Part shown: positions 39,942 through 49,861 of the stretch, one piece after another
Position numbering within the stretch: the first letter of the stretch is position 1
How the letters are laid out: every line of letters starts with the position of its first letter
Source: Acetoanaerobium noterae
GTDB lineage: Bacteria > Bacillota > Clostridia > Peptostreptococcales > Filifactoraceae
Direction of reading: 5' to 3'
NCBI RefSeq assembly: GCF_900168025.1
Contig: NZ_FUYN01000001.1
Location: 310,001 to 374,000 of the forward strand
Length of the DNA: 64,000 bases
Made by a program: the position numbers and the translations under genes
The notes under the pieces: generated by a model
The model's input: the letters and a program-made list of their open reading frames with translations, nothing else
Databases searched by the model: none
What the model was told of the DNA's origin: nothing

Positions 39942-40855
39942 TTCGAACTCCTTTTAATCATTTCATAAAGACTTTTAGAAGCTTTCACCATAACATCTTC
40001 ATCTAGCTTTATTGCTTCTCCACCTTTTCCTTGCATAGCATTAAGTAAATCTTGAGCAGTTGTTTTTTTCATATTTTTACATACAAATTCATCGTATAAC
40101 AAGAAAAATTCTTTTTCAGGATGCTGCTTCTGTAAAGACTCAAGCACACCTAGCTCCGTGCCTATAATAAATTTTGATTTGTCAGATTTACTTACAAAAT
40201 CCATAATTTCAGTTGTGGAACCTACGAAATCTGCTTGCTCCACCAGCTCCCATTTGCATTCTGGATGAATAAGCACCACAGCATCGGGCTGCTTAGATTT
40301 TAAAGCATTCATATCCTCTAGCTCTGCTCTTTCATGAATTGGACAAAAGCCCTCCCAAAGAGTAACATTTTCATTTTTAGTCTTCTCCTTGATATATCTC
40401 CCTAAATTTCTATCTGGCAAAAATAAAATTTCTTTATCCTTTACAGTGTTCATTATATTAAGAGCTACGGAAGATGTAACACAAATATCGCTTTGAGCTT
40501 TTATATCAGCACTTGTATTTACATAGGAAACAATAAGATGGTTGGGATTATTTTCCTTAAACTCAATCAAGTCATCAAGTGAAACCATATCGGCCATAGG
40601 ACAACCAGCATCAGGATTAGCAAGTATTACTGTTTTATCTGGCGATAATATTTTAGCTGTTTCAGCCATAAATCTAACTCCGCAGAAATAAATCTTAGGT
40701 GTTTTAAGCTTACTTATCAAAGCACTCAAATAATATGAATCTCCTATGTAATCAGCTACCTGCTTGATTTCAGGCATTTGATAATGATGCGCCAAAATTA
40801 CACAATCCTCTTCAAGCTTCTGTTTTTTTATTAGCTCAAGTATGTTTTCTTTCAT
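39938..40855 (-). CDS. nadA: Quinolinate synthase A
   Basis: Iron-sulfur enzyme condensing iminoaspartate and dihydroxyacetone phosphate to quinolinate. Three cluster cysteines are in FCGVRFMAET, HPECKWELV and VCKNMKKTTAQDL. AHHYQMPEI is the N-terminal substrate motif. I start at ATG 40855 (AAGGAAGG seven bases upstream), giving 305 residues; the open frame before it has no site and no homology. First gene of nadA-nadB-nadC. Confidence 0.95.
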   Translation of the reverse strand: MKENILELIKKQKLEEDCVILAHHYQMPEIKQVADYIGDSYYLSALISKLKTPKIYFCGVRFMAETAKILSPDKTVILANPDAGCPMADMVSLDDLIEFKENNPNHLIVSYVNTSADIKAQSDICVTSSVALNIMNTVKDKEILFLPDRNLGRYIKEKTKNENVTLWEGFCPIHERAELEDMNALKSKQPDAVVLIHPECKWELVEQADFVGSTTEIMDFVSKSDKSKFIIGTELGVLESLQKQHPEKEFFLLYDEFVCKNMKKTTAQDLLNAMQGKGGEAIKLDEDVMVKASKSLYEMIKRSSK

Positions 40856-41024
40856 GGTTCGCCTTCCTTTTATAAATTTGATATTTAAAATATGCCAGTG
40901 ACTTTCCTGCTGTCTTGTCATCTGTAAACAATATATCACTATAGTCTTTATTTTTCAATATTATAAAAAGAGCAATGCCTTACTATGAATCTACTAGAAT
41001 TCATAAACACTAAATTATTAGACG

Positions 41025-41056
41025 AAAAAAAACGCTCCCTTTATCAGAAGCGCTTT
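41025..41056 (-). terminator. Intrinsic terminator after lepA
   Basis: AAAGCGCT with AGCGTTTTTTTT on the minus strand, 24 bases after the lepA stop. Confidence 0.8.
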
Positions 41057-41079
41057 CCACTAAAAAATAATTATTGAAT

Positions 41080-42882
41080 TTATTTATCTAGCTTAAGAAC
41101 TGACATAAATGCCTTTTGAGGAACCTCTACATTCCCAATTTGTCTCATTCTTTTCTTACCCTCTTTTTGTTTTTCAAGTAGCTTACGCTTACGGCTTATA
41201 TCTCCACCGTAGCATTTCGCAAGTACGTCTTTTCTATATGCACTTATCGTTTCTCTTGCTACTACCTTAGTTCCTATTGCTGCTTGTATAGGCACTGGGA
41301 ACTGATGCTTTGGAATCTCGTCCTTTAGCTTTTCACACATTACTCTTCCTCTAGTTTGGGCAGTACTTTCGTGAACTATAAATGAAAGTGCATCCACTTG
41401 CTCTCTGTTGATTAGAATATCAAGCTTAACTAATTTTGCTTCTTTATACTCTTTAAATTCATAATCTAATGAGCCATAACCCTTTGTTCTTGATTTTAAT
41501 GAATCGAAGAAGTCATATACAACTTCGTTTAATGGAATCTCATAGTGAAGTGTAACTCTTTTGGTGTCTAGATACTCCATATTGAGCATATTGCCTCTTC
41601 TTTCCTGAGCAAGCTCCATTACAGGTCCAACATAATCCGTAGGTACAATTATATTCGCCTTTACTATAGGCTCTTCTATATGGTCAATCTCCTGAACTGG
41701 AGGGAGATTAGTAGGATTTTGTATCATGAGTACTTCCCCATCAGTTTTTATTACTCTAAATAATACAGATGGAGCCGTAGTAATCATATTTAAGTCAAAT
41801 TCTCTTTCTAATCTTTCTTGAATTATTTCCATATGAAGAAGGCCAAGGAATCCACATCTAAATCCAAAACCTAAAGCTGCAGAGGTTTCTGCTTCAAATT
41901 CTAGAGCTGCATCATTTACTTGAAGCTTTTCTAATGCATCTCTTACATTTTCATATTTTTCCCCTTCAGCAGGGTAAATCCCACAATAAACCATAGGGGT
42001 AGCTTTTTTATATCCTGGAAGAGGATGCTCTGTTGGGTTATCAGCCAAGGTGATAGTATCTCCAACCCTAGAGCTTCTGATATCCTTAACAGAAGCTGCT
42101 ATATATCCTACATCTCCAGCTACTAAATCCTCTACTGGAATATGAGTAGGAGAAACAACTCCAACTTCTGTAACCTCGAATACCTTTTTTGTATTCATCA
42201 TCTTTATTCTATCGCCTTTTTTCACTTTGCCTTCAAATACTCTTACGTAAGAAATTACTCCTTTGTATGAATCGTAATACGAGTCGAATATAAGAGCCTT
42301 AAGTGGTGCATCAATATCGCCTTTTGGTGCTGGTACCTTATGTACTATCGCCTCTAGAACCTGATCTATATTAGTCCCGTCTTTTGCTGAAATAAGAGGA
42401 GCCTCAGATGCATCTAGTCCTATAATATCCTCTATTTCCGTCTTAATTTCCTCAGGTCTAGCACTAGGAAGGTCTATCTTATTGATTACAGGTACTATTT
42501 CCAAATCTTGGTCAAGTGCCAAGTAGACATTAGCTAGGGTTTGGGCTTCAACTCCCTGAGCTGCATCAACTATAAGGAGAGCACCTTCACAGGCAGCAAG
42601 GGATCTAGATACTTCGTAGTTAAAGTCTACGTGACCTGGAGTATCAATTAAATTAAAAAAGTATTCCTCTCCATCCTTTGCTTTGTAAACTAGTCTAATC
42701 GACTGCAGTTTAATCGTTATTCCTCTTTCTCTTTCCAAATCCATATTGTCCAGAAGCTGTGCCTTCATATCTCTTGATTGTACTAATCCTGTATCTTCAA
42801 TCAATCTATCAGCTAGTGTTGATTTTCCATGGTCGATATGAGCAATGATACTAAAATTTCTTGTGCGGCTTTGTCTATCCAA
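41080..42882 (-). CDS. lepA: Elongation factor 4 (LepA)
   Basis: Ribosomal back-translocase-like GTPase. G1 [14 protein letters not shown], switch RGITIKLQ, G3 DTPGHVDF and G4 NKIDLP are intact. EF-G-like domains follow, and the LepA-specific C-terminal domain includes [20 protein letters not shown]. 600 residues, full length. Divergent from rpsT, which is a frequent neighbour. Confidence 0.97.
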   Translation of the reverse strand: MDRQSRTRNFSIIAHIDHGKSTLADRLIEDTGLVQSRDMKAQLLDNMDLERERGITIKLQSIRLVYKAKDGEEYFFNLIDTPGHVDFNYEVSRSLAACEGALLIVDAAQGVEAQTLANVYLALDQDLEIVPVINKIDLPSARPEEIKTEIEDIIGLDASEAPLISAKDGTNIDQVLEAIVHKVPAPKGDIDAPLKALIFDSYYDSYKGVISYVRVFEGKVKKGDRIKMMNTKKVFEVTEVGVVSPTHIPVEDLVAGDVGYIAASVKDIRSSRVGDTITLADNPTEHPLPGYKKATPMVYCGIYPAEGEKYENVRDALEKLQVNDAALEFEAETSAALGFGFRCGFLGLLHMEIIQERLEREFDLNMITTAPSVLFRVIKTDGEVLMIQNPTNLPPVQEIDHIEEPIVKANIIVPTDYVGPVMELAQERRGNMLNMEYLDTKRVTLHYEIPLNEVVYDFFDSLKSRTKGYGSLDYEFKEYKEAKLVKLDILINREQVDALSFIVHESTAQTRGRVMCEKLKDEIPKHQFPVPIQAAIGTKVVARETISAYRKDVLAKCYGGDISRKRKLLEKQKEGKKRMRQIGNVEVPQKAFMSVLKLDK

Positions 42883-43198
42883 CTACTTCTTCCTCCTTAA
42901 AAATAATTTTCTTATTTAAATGTTAATTTTATGTTACAAATCTCTCTTTTCGTTATATAATATATAAAGATGAGTAAATAAATTTTTAGGATATGCTTTA
43001 TCTTATCAGAAACGCCTTTATAATTGAAGTGGAATTATAATGATTTTTAACATTTATCTCATAAAGCTTTCTGAAACTACTTAAATTAATAATTTTTTTA
43101 CGTTATAAAGCTTTTTGTCCTTTACTTTTGCTCGCTTATTTGGTACAATCTTTTTTGTTGACCAATTGGAAGAATCCAAAAAACAGGAGGTGAATATA
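42883..43198. other. Divergent intergenic region lepA / rpsT
   Basis: 316 bases. The right end has the rpsT promoter. A small hairpin, TTATAATT / AATTATAA with a seven-base loop followed by TGATTTTT, lies near 43018-43040 and could end a short plus-strand RNA, but I see nothing else to support one. Confidence 0.5.
43121..43149 (+). promoter_or_regulatory. Promoter of rpsT
   Basis: TTTACT (43121-43126), 17-base spacer, TACAAT (43144-43149), giving a leader of about 45 bases. Confidence 0.65.
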
Positions 43199-43468
43199 TT
43201 GGCAAATATTAAGTCTGCTAAGAAAAGAATTTCTGTTACTGCTAAGAAAACTCTTATTAACAGAATGAGAAAATCTCAAATAAAAACAGCAATCAAAAGA
43301 TTTGAGGCTGCTCTAGCTGAAGGTAATATGGAAGCTGCTACTGAAAACTTCAAGTACGCTCAAAAGAAAATCCATCAAATCGCAGCTAAAGGAACTCTTC
43401 ATAAAAATGCTGCTGCTAGAAAAGTATCAAAATTAGCTTCTAGATTAAACGCTGCTAAAGCTAACTAA
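43199..43468 (+). CDS. rpsT: 30S ribosomal protein S20
   Basis: 89-residue primary 16S rRNA-binding protein: NIKSAKKRISVTAKKTLINR at the N-terminus and HKNAAARKVSKLASRLN near the end. The start codon is TTG, with AGGAGGTG six bases upstream. E. coli S20 also begins with UUG, where it is linked to autogenous control. The open frame continues upstream but without a site or homology. Confidence 0.96.
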   Translation: MANIKSAKKRISVTAKKTLINRMRKSQIKTAIKRFEAALAEGNMEAATENFKYAQKKIHQIAAKGTLHKNAAARKVSKLASRLNAAKAN

Positions 43469-43533
43469 TTCAGAGGACAGCTTTAGTTCGTTAACATAGT
43501 AAAGCTTACTAAGGTATTTGCTTACCATAAATA

Positions 43534-43558
43534 AAAACCCCATATACCTTGGGGTTTT
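43534..43558 (+). terminator. Intrinsic terminator after rpsT
   Basis: AAAACCCC, nine-base loop, GGGGTTTT, 65 bases after the rpsT stop. Confidence 0.85.
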
Positions 43559-43608
43559 AATAGTTTACATAAAGGATGACTGAGGTCTTCCTTTTTTTGT
43601 TGATTTTT

Positions 43609-44670
43609 TTAAGCAAAGACCTTAGATGGTTTTTCTGTCTTAATGCGCTGACATATTTTCGTAAGAATAAGCTCTACACCTATTCTCTCATTAATTTGAC
43701 CATTTTTAATCCTGTAATCTGTATCAAGGCAAAGGTTTAATAGCACCAAGGCTTCCTTGTACTTTAATTTTTGAGAGTGTATACCCGCCTTTTTAAGAGC
43801 ATATGGATGAACTGATAGCTTCTGAGCTATCAAAGCTTCATTGTATCCCTTGGCCTTTAATATATGGTATTTCGTTATCATAGAGAGTTGTTTTCCAAAC
43901 ATAGTTAAAATCATAAGAGCAGATTCTCCAGAGTCAATTATATGATTGAATTCAATCAAAGCCTTTTTAAAATCTCCGCTAAAGGTATCTTCAATCAATC
44001 TAAATACATTATTCTCGAAATTTTGAAGAATTACTAAATCTATATCTTGAATTGTAATTTTCCCTTGCTTTTGATATAAAGCTGAAATTTTTACTAGCTC
44101 ATTTTCTAAATCTCTTAAACTTTTCCCAGACTCTTTATAATAATAACCAGTTTTTTCAATAAAGCTTTCCAATTCCAAATCGCTAATAATGGTATTAGAT
44201 TTCTTTAAAACGGCTTTGCACCATAATTTAAGTTCATTCATCTCAAGCTTGTTTGCTTCAAAAATACAGTGATTTTTTTTAAGCAGCTTAAATAAACTAG
44301 ATCTTTTATCTACCTCTGGCGGGCAAAATAAAACTATAGTCGTTTCCGCTGGATTTTCAAGATAGGCTAGTAGTTTTTTTTCATCTTCTTTAGCCAGCCC
44401 CTTAGTCCCAGTTTTGAAGAACTCACTACTTTTTATCACTACTATTCTATTTTTATCCATAAAAGGCACTGATTCAAAGTTTTCTATTATCCTATCAATA
44501 TCTATAACCTTGTCATCAATAACAGTTAGATTAAAATCTCTAAATGCTGGCTCTAGCTTATTCTTAAAACAATCTAATATAGAATCTATACGATAAGCCT
44601 CTTCTCCATAGATGAGATAGACCTTATCCTTTTCATTGTCAATATTTTTCAGCAAATCCTTGTAATTCAT
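43609..44670 (-). CDS. holA: DNA polymerase III delta subunit
   Basis: Clamp-loader subunit that opens the beta clamp. VYLIYGEEAYRIDSILDCF at the N-terminus, followed by NRIVVIKSSEFF and KLYxxW-like segments, is the HolA/YqeN pattern; no Walker A is expected. 353 residues. The first 32 bases overlap the end of the ComEC-like gene. The order comEC-holA is a standard Firmicute arrangement. Confidence 0.93.
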   Translation of the reverse strand: MNYKDLLKNIDNEKDKVYLIYGEEAYRIDSILDCFKNKLEPAFRDFNLTVIDDKVIDIDRIIENFESVPFMDKNRIVVIKSSEFFKTGTKGLAKEDEKKLLAYLENPAETTIVLFCPPEVDKRSSLFKLLKKNHCIFEANKLEMNELKLWCKAVLKKSNTIISDLELESFIEKTGYYYKESGKSLRDLENELVKISALYQKQGKITIQDIDLVILQNFENNVFRLIEDTFSGDFKKALIEFNHIIDSGESALMILTMFGKQLSMITKYHILKAKGYNEALIAQKLSVHPYALKKAGIHSQKLKYKEALVLLNLCLDTDYRIKNGQINERIGVELILTKICQRIKTEKPSKVFA

Positions 44671-45943
44671 TTTTGTTCTCCTTTAAGGTATAGATAGCAA
44701 AGATAAAGTAGAATGTAAATATTAGAACATAGGCAACTATTGTAGTATAAATATTTGATGCCTCAAAGTCAATATAAGACAAAGAAAACGCTGATATCTT
44801 TTGATTGAAATAATACAAAATAAATTTCAGGCTTTTAACCATGCTCATAAGTAGATTCCCTAAAAACGGTATCTTATAAAGCACTAAAGACGATAACATA
44901 AAGGGATAGGTTAAAGTAACTAGTGGTACGCTTATTAAATTAGAAAAAATTGATATAATTGATATTCTCTGAAAATAAAAATATGTAAGGGGTAGAGTTA
45001 AAACTTGAGCGGATATTGTCATGCTAGTAAGGTTAGCTATGTATTTATGCAGTATCTTTGTCTTTTCAAAAGTAGCATTAATACTTTGGTAAAACATACC
45101 TATTGAAATAACAGCCATAAAGGACAATGTAAAGCCAGCATCGTATAAAATATATGGATTCAAAGCTATTAGCACGCTTGAAAGTAAAAACGCACTGCTA
45201 ATAACATCATATCTCTTGCAATAAAAAATGCTAGCTATATACATCAAATAGAAAATCCCAGCTCTTATGGCAGAGGGTCTTGCTCCAGTAATTATGACAT
45301 ATATAAAAATAAAACCCAAAACTATAAAATATCTAATATTACTTGGTAACTTTTTAAGCAGAATCAATGCCATAGAAGCTAGAAGTCCAATGTGAAAACC
45401 AGATATTGCCAAGAGATGAGAAATTCCAGTTTTAGAAAATAGCTCTGTATCATTTTCATTCATCTCTGCTCTATCTCCATAAACCAAAGCTTTTACAAAA
45501 GGGCTATCTACTCTGTAAATCGAGTCTATATATTTTCCTAAATACTCTCTTATTTCGTATATGAGTGTTCTAAAATTTGATTTATGGCTTACTATATCAT
45601 CAATGTTTCCATTTATCAAATAATTGTATCCTCTTGACCTTAAATAGTTTGCATATCCTCTTTGAGGATGTCCTTTTAGTGCAGTTACTTTTCCTTCAAC
45701 TGCAATTACGCTACCTGGCAGGATATTATCAGTATAATCTAAGCTAGAATATTCATACTGAATTATGGCTGAATCCCCTGAGTAAAGCATAGTGTAATTT
45801 GGTCTTTTTTCTACTTGGTCTATTTGATATTCCCGATAAACCTCAATTGGTTCTGACTCTATAAAGCTTCGCTCTTGGTATACCAAGGTAAACACTGCTG
45901 AAATAAAAATACAAATGAATATAACAAAAGAGTATCTTCTCAT
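44639..45943 (-). CDS. ComEC/Rec2 channel domain, without MBL domain
   Basis: DNA-uptake channel type membrane protein of about 434 residues. The N-terminal OB region (about 30-125) is followed by the competence domain: HLLAISGFHIGLLASMAL and ITGARPSAIRAGIFYLMYI, with eight or so helices. Full ComEC has a C-terminal beta-lactamase domain and about 700-800 residues; here the chain stops after the helices. A separate ComEC-like MBL lipoprotein is encoded at 48946. Start ATG 45943. Confidence 0.88.
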   Translation of the reverse strand: MRRYSFVIFICIFISAVFTLVYQERSFIESEPIEVYREYQIDQVEKRPNYTMLYSGDSAIIQYEYSSLDYTDNILPGSVIAVEGKVTALKGHPQRGYANYLRSRGYNYLINGNIDDIVSHKSNFRTLIYEIREYLGKYIDSIYRVDSPFVKALVYGDRAEMNENDTELFSKTGISHLLAISGFHIGLLASMALILLKKLPSNIRYFIVLGFIFIYVIITGARPSAIRAGIFYLMYIASIFYCKRYDVISSAFLLSSVLIALNPYILYDAGFTLSFMAVISIGMFYQSINATFEKTKILHKYIANLTSMTISAQVLTLPLTYFYFQRISIISIFSNLISVPLVTLTYPFMLSSLVLYKIPFLGNLLMSMVKSLKFILYYFNQKISAFSLSYIDFEASNIYTTIVAYVLIFTFYFIFAIYTLKENKNELQGFAEKY

Positions 45944-46016
45944 AGTCACTCATCCATTCTTTTTCTATATCTAATATGATGAAGTATTTTTTATATTCAG
46001 TCAATTATTTTATTCA

Positions 46017-46048
46017 CAAAAAACCACATCTCCAAAAGGATAATGTGG
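46017..46048 (-). terminator. Intrinsic terminator after the ECF S component
   Basis: ACCACAT with ATGTGGT arms and TTTTTT on the minus strand. Confidence 0.8.
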
Positions 46049-46097
46049 TCGTTAATAGCTATATTTAATATTAAAATTAATTATTTAGTAGCTGTGA

Positions 46098-46601
46098 TTA
46101 TACATTGAATTTAAGTCTTACATTTTTAGATATATAGGAAAATACTGGATACCCTATAATAAATGAAGCCAACGCTTGGACTCCGTTAAATGCAATACTC
46201 TGAAGTGCAACTTTATAGCTTGAATACATAACTGTTTCAACCATAAAATAACCTAATACCATAAATGCAACACCTGCTAACGAGCTGTACATTCCAGCTA
46301 GCTTAGTTCCTCCAAATTTAACGAATAACCAACCTATGATATATCCTTCTATACCTTTTACTATAAGTGTAAATACAGCAAAATGTGCATATCCAGATAA
46401 TAAATCCGCCATCGCAGAGCCTATGCCACCTGCAATCATTCCTGCTACAGGTCCAAACATAAGTGAAGAAATAATAATAAATGCATCCCCTATATTAACA
46501 TAACCGTTGGTTGCAGGTACGTGTATTTTGATAAACATTGTACCCACACAAACAAGTGCTATAAGTAAGCTATAGGTAACTAATTTATGAGTTTTATTCA
46601 T
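46098..46601 (-). CDS. ECF transporter S component
   Basis: Substrate-binding membrane subunit for a vitamin-type uptake system; 167 residues with five or six helices. VNIGDAFIIISSLMFGPVAG and AGGIGSAMADLLSGYA match the S-component family PF07155. No A, A' or T genes are adjacent, so it would share a common ECF module encoded elsewhere (group II). The ligand cannot be told from sequence; no riboswitch is seen upstream. Confidence 0.88.
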   Translation of the reverse strand: MNKTHKLVTYSLLIALVCVGTMFIKIHVPATNGYVNIGDAFIIISSLMFGPVAGMIAGGIGSAMADLLSGYAHFAVFTLIVKGIEGYIIGWLFVKFGGTKLAGMYSSLAGVAFMVLGYFMVETVMYSSYKVALQSIAFNGVQALASFIIGYPVFSYISKNVRLKFNV

Positions 46602-46673
46602 AAGTTTCCCCTCCTTACTTATATTCTACATAAATCTTAATTCAGTATCAATAAATAGTGTATCGTTACAAAA

Positions 46674-47837
46674 TTAGATATATTCATTCACATATGAAAT
46701 TTTATAAGAAAATAGTCTATTAAGTTGAGCCAAATTAATATTTTCAGCTTCAATTTTTCCTAAATCATAAGCTGCCGAAACTGATACAGTTCCCATATAA
46801 AGTTGAGTTAGGGTTCCTATATCCATTATTGCATCAGCTTTATTATCAGAAATTGCTACTGAGCCATTTTTAATATGAAATACCTGATTGTTTTGACTCA
46901 AAATACCGTCATTAATCCTTATGCTTAAATCTAAAATCATATCTTTAGCTAATTTTTCAAGTACGTATTTTACATCTACTATCCTAGCCATCATAAAAGG
47001 CTTTAGACTTACAGATATTTTATTGTTAAATCCGAAATAATACATAAGCTGAGAATCTATAGGTTGCTGTATAGTAACACTATCAAGCTGAGTCTTGTGA
47101 CTAGCCATAAGCGTCATAAATGAATCCAAAGCACTAGAATCCAGGTAAAACAGTTCTCTTACATAACCCTTAGATGGTTCCATTTTTGGATAAAAAACCA
47201 TATACCCTATAGGCTCATTAGCATTATTTTTTGCTAAAAAAATCTCTCCTGCTTCAACTTTAATTTCTTCAAAGTAAGTGTAATAATGATTTCTATCTCT
47301 TTCCAAATAAATATCCCAATTTTTTGCCTTCTCTAGATAAATTTCTATAAGCAAGTCCGCAAGCTCATCTGTCATCTTTGTGATTCTTTCAAGATTTACA
47401 GATTTGTTATTTTTATACTCAATATCAGATAGATTAACCTCAAAGCTATATAAACTAAAGCAGTTTTCATAGCCATATCGTCTATAAATAGCAGTATCTA
47501 TAGGCATCAATAGTGATATCTTCTCTCCTAGGTTATAGGCCTCCTCCAAAGCTTTATTTAAAAGCTTTGTTGTTAGTTTTTTGCCCCTATGTTCTGGATA
47601 TACACTTATCCCTACCACATAGGCCGTATTTTGGGAATCCTTACTAATATTTATTTTATATGGATTTCTTTGAAGAGATGCAAGTAATTCAGTTTCCTTA
47701 GCAATCAAATTACACCCTGGATTGTATCTTTTATCAAAGTAATAATTTACAAAGCTCTCCTCATCTGAAAATGAATATTCCCATAAATTTCTTATTTCTT
47801 TAAGATCGTCATACAAAGCATATCTTATTTCTGACAT
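46674..47837 (-). CDS. GNAT acetyltransferase, Eis-like
   Basis: 387 residues: an N-terminal GNAT domain with the acetyl-CoA loop VGISVYPEHRGKKLTTKLLN (about 71-90), a second degenerate GNAT-like domain, and a C-terminal SCP2-like sterol-carrier fold (about 285-385). This is the three-part layout of Eis-type enzymes, some of which acetylate aminoglycosides or protein lysines. The substrate here is unknown. Downstream of the DUF2156 gene by nine bases. Confidence 0.85.
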   Translation of the reverse strand: MSEIRYALYDDLKEIRNLWEYSFSDEESFVNYYFDKRYNPGCNLIAKETELLASLQRNPYKINISKDSQNTAYVVGISVYPEHRGKKLTTKLLNKALEEAYNLGEKISLLMPIDTAIYRRYGYENCFSLYSFEVNLSDIEYKNNKSVNLERITKMTDELADLLIEIYLEKAKNWDIYLERDRNHYYTYFEEIKVEAGEIFLAKNNANEPIGYMVFYPKMEPSKGYVRELFYLDSSALDSFMTLMASHKTQLDSVTIQQPIDSQLMYYFGFNNKISVSLKPFMMARIVDVKYVLEKLAKDMILDLSIRINDGILSQNNQVFHIKNGSVAISDNKADAIMDIGTLTQLYMGTVSVSAAYDLGKIEAENINLAQLNRLFSYKISYVNEYI

Positions 47838-47846
47838 AAAGCCCTC

Positions 47847-48749
47847 CTATTTTTCAATCAGAGTGTACTTTTCCACTAGCTTAATAGGCTTGTAGGATAA
47901 TTTGGCTTGTCTCAAGCCCTCTAAGCCTAAATCCTCTTCACGGTTCACAAATTCAACATCTGGAAATTCATTTTCTAAAAACAATTTATTGATAGCAGTA
48001 TAAAGTCCTCTTATTTCAGGATTAGCTTTTTCTACATGCACAACAACAGTATCAGGGTTAAGTAATTCGCCAAAAGTAAAAGCCTCTAAATTATTATCTA
48101 TATAAATTCCACCGACTTTGGTTTCTGTAAGCTTAGGATAATTTTTAAATACCTTTTCTACTGCAAGTCTTTCCCCAACTAAGTGCTGGTCCTTTTCCTT
48201 ATCCTCAGCCCATCTTTCCATCAAAGCAATTGCTTCTGGAAAGTCCTTGCAGCCTAATCTTCTATACTCAAATCTATCTCCATATTCCTTTAAAAAACTA
48301 TTGTAGTGATTTTTCTTAGAGTGATATTTTCTTCCTGATAATGTCCTTAATTTTTCTGCTTCATAAAAATAATCATGAGAATCTCTCTCCTCAATTATCT
48401 CAAATCTATCAGGATATTTTTGAGATAAATATTCAACCCATGGCTTAGTAACAGCTCTAAGAATTAATTTTTGTTCCAATCCATTAAAGCAGCCTTCTAT
48501 AGCCTCAAAGGCTTTTTGATAATTTTCAGGCTCAGTTATAGGCTGGATAGCAAAATAACTGTCATTTACTCGTCCAAATATATTAAGATAGCCATCTTCT
48601 ATCATATAGCTCGTATTAAATACATGCTGCCACATATAAATAGTCATGAAGCTATATTCACAGGCTTCATATCTCACCTTATTAAAATACTCTTCAAGCT
48701 CGTCCTTAGAATTTATTCCTATGGGCTTAAGTTTACATTCATCTTCCAA
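47847..48749 (-). CDS. DUF2156 (LPG-synthase C-like) acyltransferase-fold protein
   Basis: 300 residues resembling the C-terminal domain of lysyl-phosphatidylglycerol synthase (PF09924): GRKYHSKKNHYNSFLKEYG and VVHVEKANPEIRGLYTAIN are characteristic. No membrane helices, so it is the soluble stand-alone form found in many Firmicutes; function unproven. The annotated start is TTG about 15 bases after GAGGAGGAG; an ATC at 48758 has better spacing. Likely operon with the Eis-like gene. Confidence 0.85.
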   Translation of the reverse strand: MEDECKLKPIGINSKDELEEYFNKVRYEACEYSFMTIYMWQHVFNTSYMIEDGYLNIFGRVNDSYFAIQPITEPENYQKAFEAIEGCFNGLEQKLILRAVTKPWVEYLSQKYPDRFEIIEERDSHDYFYEAEKLRTLSGRKYHSKKNHYNSFLKEYGDRFEYRRLGCKDFPEAIALMERWAEDKEKDQHLVGERLAVEKVFKNYPKLTETKVGGIYIDNNLEAFTFGELLNPDTVVVHVEKANPEIRGLYTAINKLFLENEFPDVEFVNREEDLGLEGLRQAKLSYKPIKLVEKYTLIEK

Positions 48750-48945
48750 TTTATTGATTGTAATCTCCTCCTCAAAAAACTTTAATCATAATATTATATT
48801 ATAACATACCATTTCAGTATGTAACCGATGTAACACTCCCTAAGAAAAATTATACACCAATAACCTTCTTTCTAATCAAATACCTTCCTTATGGATTATG
48901 TTATAATTAAAATTATAATAATTAGTTAAATCAAAGGAGACATAA

Positions 48946-49851
48946 ATGAATTTCAATAAAAATAAACTTAAAAAATTTTCTCTAAATGTGTTATTAATAT
49001 TTGCCCTGATGGCTTCTTCTATTATTTTCTCAGCTTGTGATATTTTAGAAAAGGATACAAGACTTCAAGTTCATTTTATAGATGTAGACCAAGGTGATAG
49101 TACCTTGATAATTTCTCCAAATGGTAGGACTATGCTCATCGATGCCGGAGACAACAGCAAAGGAAGTGAAGTCATCTCGTACTTAAAAAGAAAAGGCATA
49201 TCCAAAATTGACATACTAATCGGTACTCATCCAGATGCTGACCACATAGGTGGTCTAGATGATGTGATAGAGGCTTTTGAAATAGGAGAATTTTATCTTC
49301 CAAGAAAAAGCCATACCACAAATACATTTGAATCTGTTTTGCTTGCTGCTAAGTCAAAAAATTTATCCATAAAAGAAGGTTATGCTGATAGAGAGCTAGA
49401 TTATGATGAAAATATAAAGCTTAAAATTTTATCTCCTATAAAATCAAAGGATTATGGAAGTGATAACAATCTCTATTCCATAGTAGTAAAACTCGACTAT
49501 AATCAAGCATCTTTTTTATTTATGGGTGATGCCGAATATAAAAACGAATATGATATGCTAGCATCTGACTACAGTCTTAAGTCAGATGTTGTAAAGCTTG
49601 GACACCATGGAAGTCATTCATCTACAAGTCCCGAATTATTAAACGCTGTTATGCCCTCTGCCGCTATAGTATCTTGTGGATATAAAAATAAATACTCTCA
49701 TCCTCACAAGGAAGTCCTAGACTTACTTGAAACAAGCAGTATCCCTTTATACAGAACGGATGAACAAGGAGATATTATTTTTAGGACAGATGGAAAAACA
49801 ATAACTGCAAATACAGAGCCAGGGTCTTACACTTATAGAAAATATAAATAG
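48946..49851 (+). CDS. ComEC-like MBL-fold lipoprotein
   Basis: Signal peptide with lipobox IIFSAC (Cys31), then a beta-lactamase fold: LIGTHPDADHIGGLDDV is the HxxxDH metal motif, FLFMGDAEYKNE and KLGHHGSHSSTSPELL supply the other ligands. The pattern is the one found in the C-terminal domain of ComEC and in free clostridial ComEC/Rec2-like hydrolases. 301 residues. GGAG seven bases before ATG. It would act outside the cell; DNA or nucleotide cleavage is inferred. Confidence 0.9.
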   Translation: MNFNKNKLKKFSLNVLLIFALMASSIIFSACDILEKDTRLQVHFIDVDQGDSTLIISPNGRTMLIDAGDNSKGSEVISYLKRKGISKIDILIGTHPDADHIGGLDDVIEAFEIGEFYLPRKSHTTNTFESVLLAAKSKNLSIKEGYADRELDYDENIKLKILSPIKSKDYGSDNNLYSIVVKLDYNQASFLFMGDAEYKNEYDMLASDYSLKSDVVKLGHHGSHSSTSPELLNAVMPSAAIVSCGYKNKYSHPHKEVLDLLETSSIPLYRTDEQGDIIFRTDGKTITANTEPGSYTYRKYK

Positions 49852-49861
49852 GAGGCTGATT

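Noticed and set aside
43018-43040. Small RNA terminator between lepA and rpsT
   Set aside because: A lone weak A/T hairpin without a recognisable promoter before it.
43115-43198. ATG-initiated longer rpsT reading frame
   Set aside because: It would start inside the promoter, has no ribosome site, and S20 homology begins exactly at the TTG.
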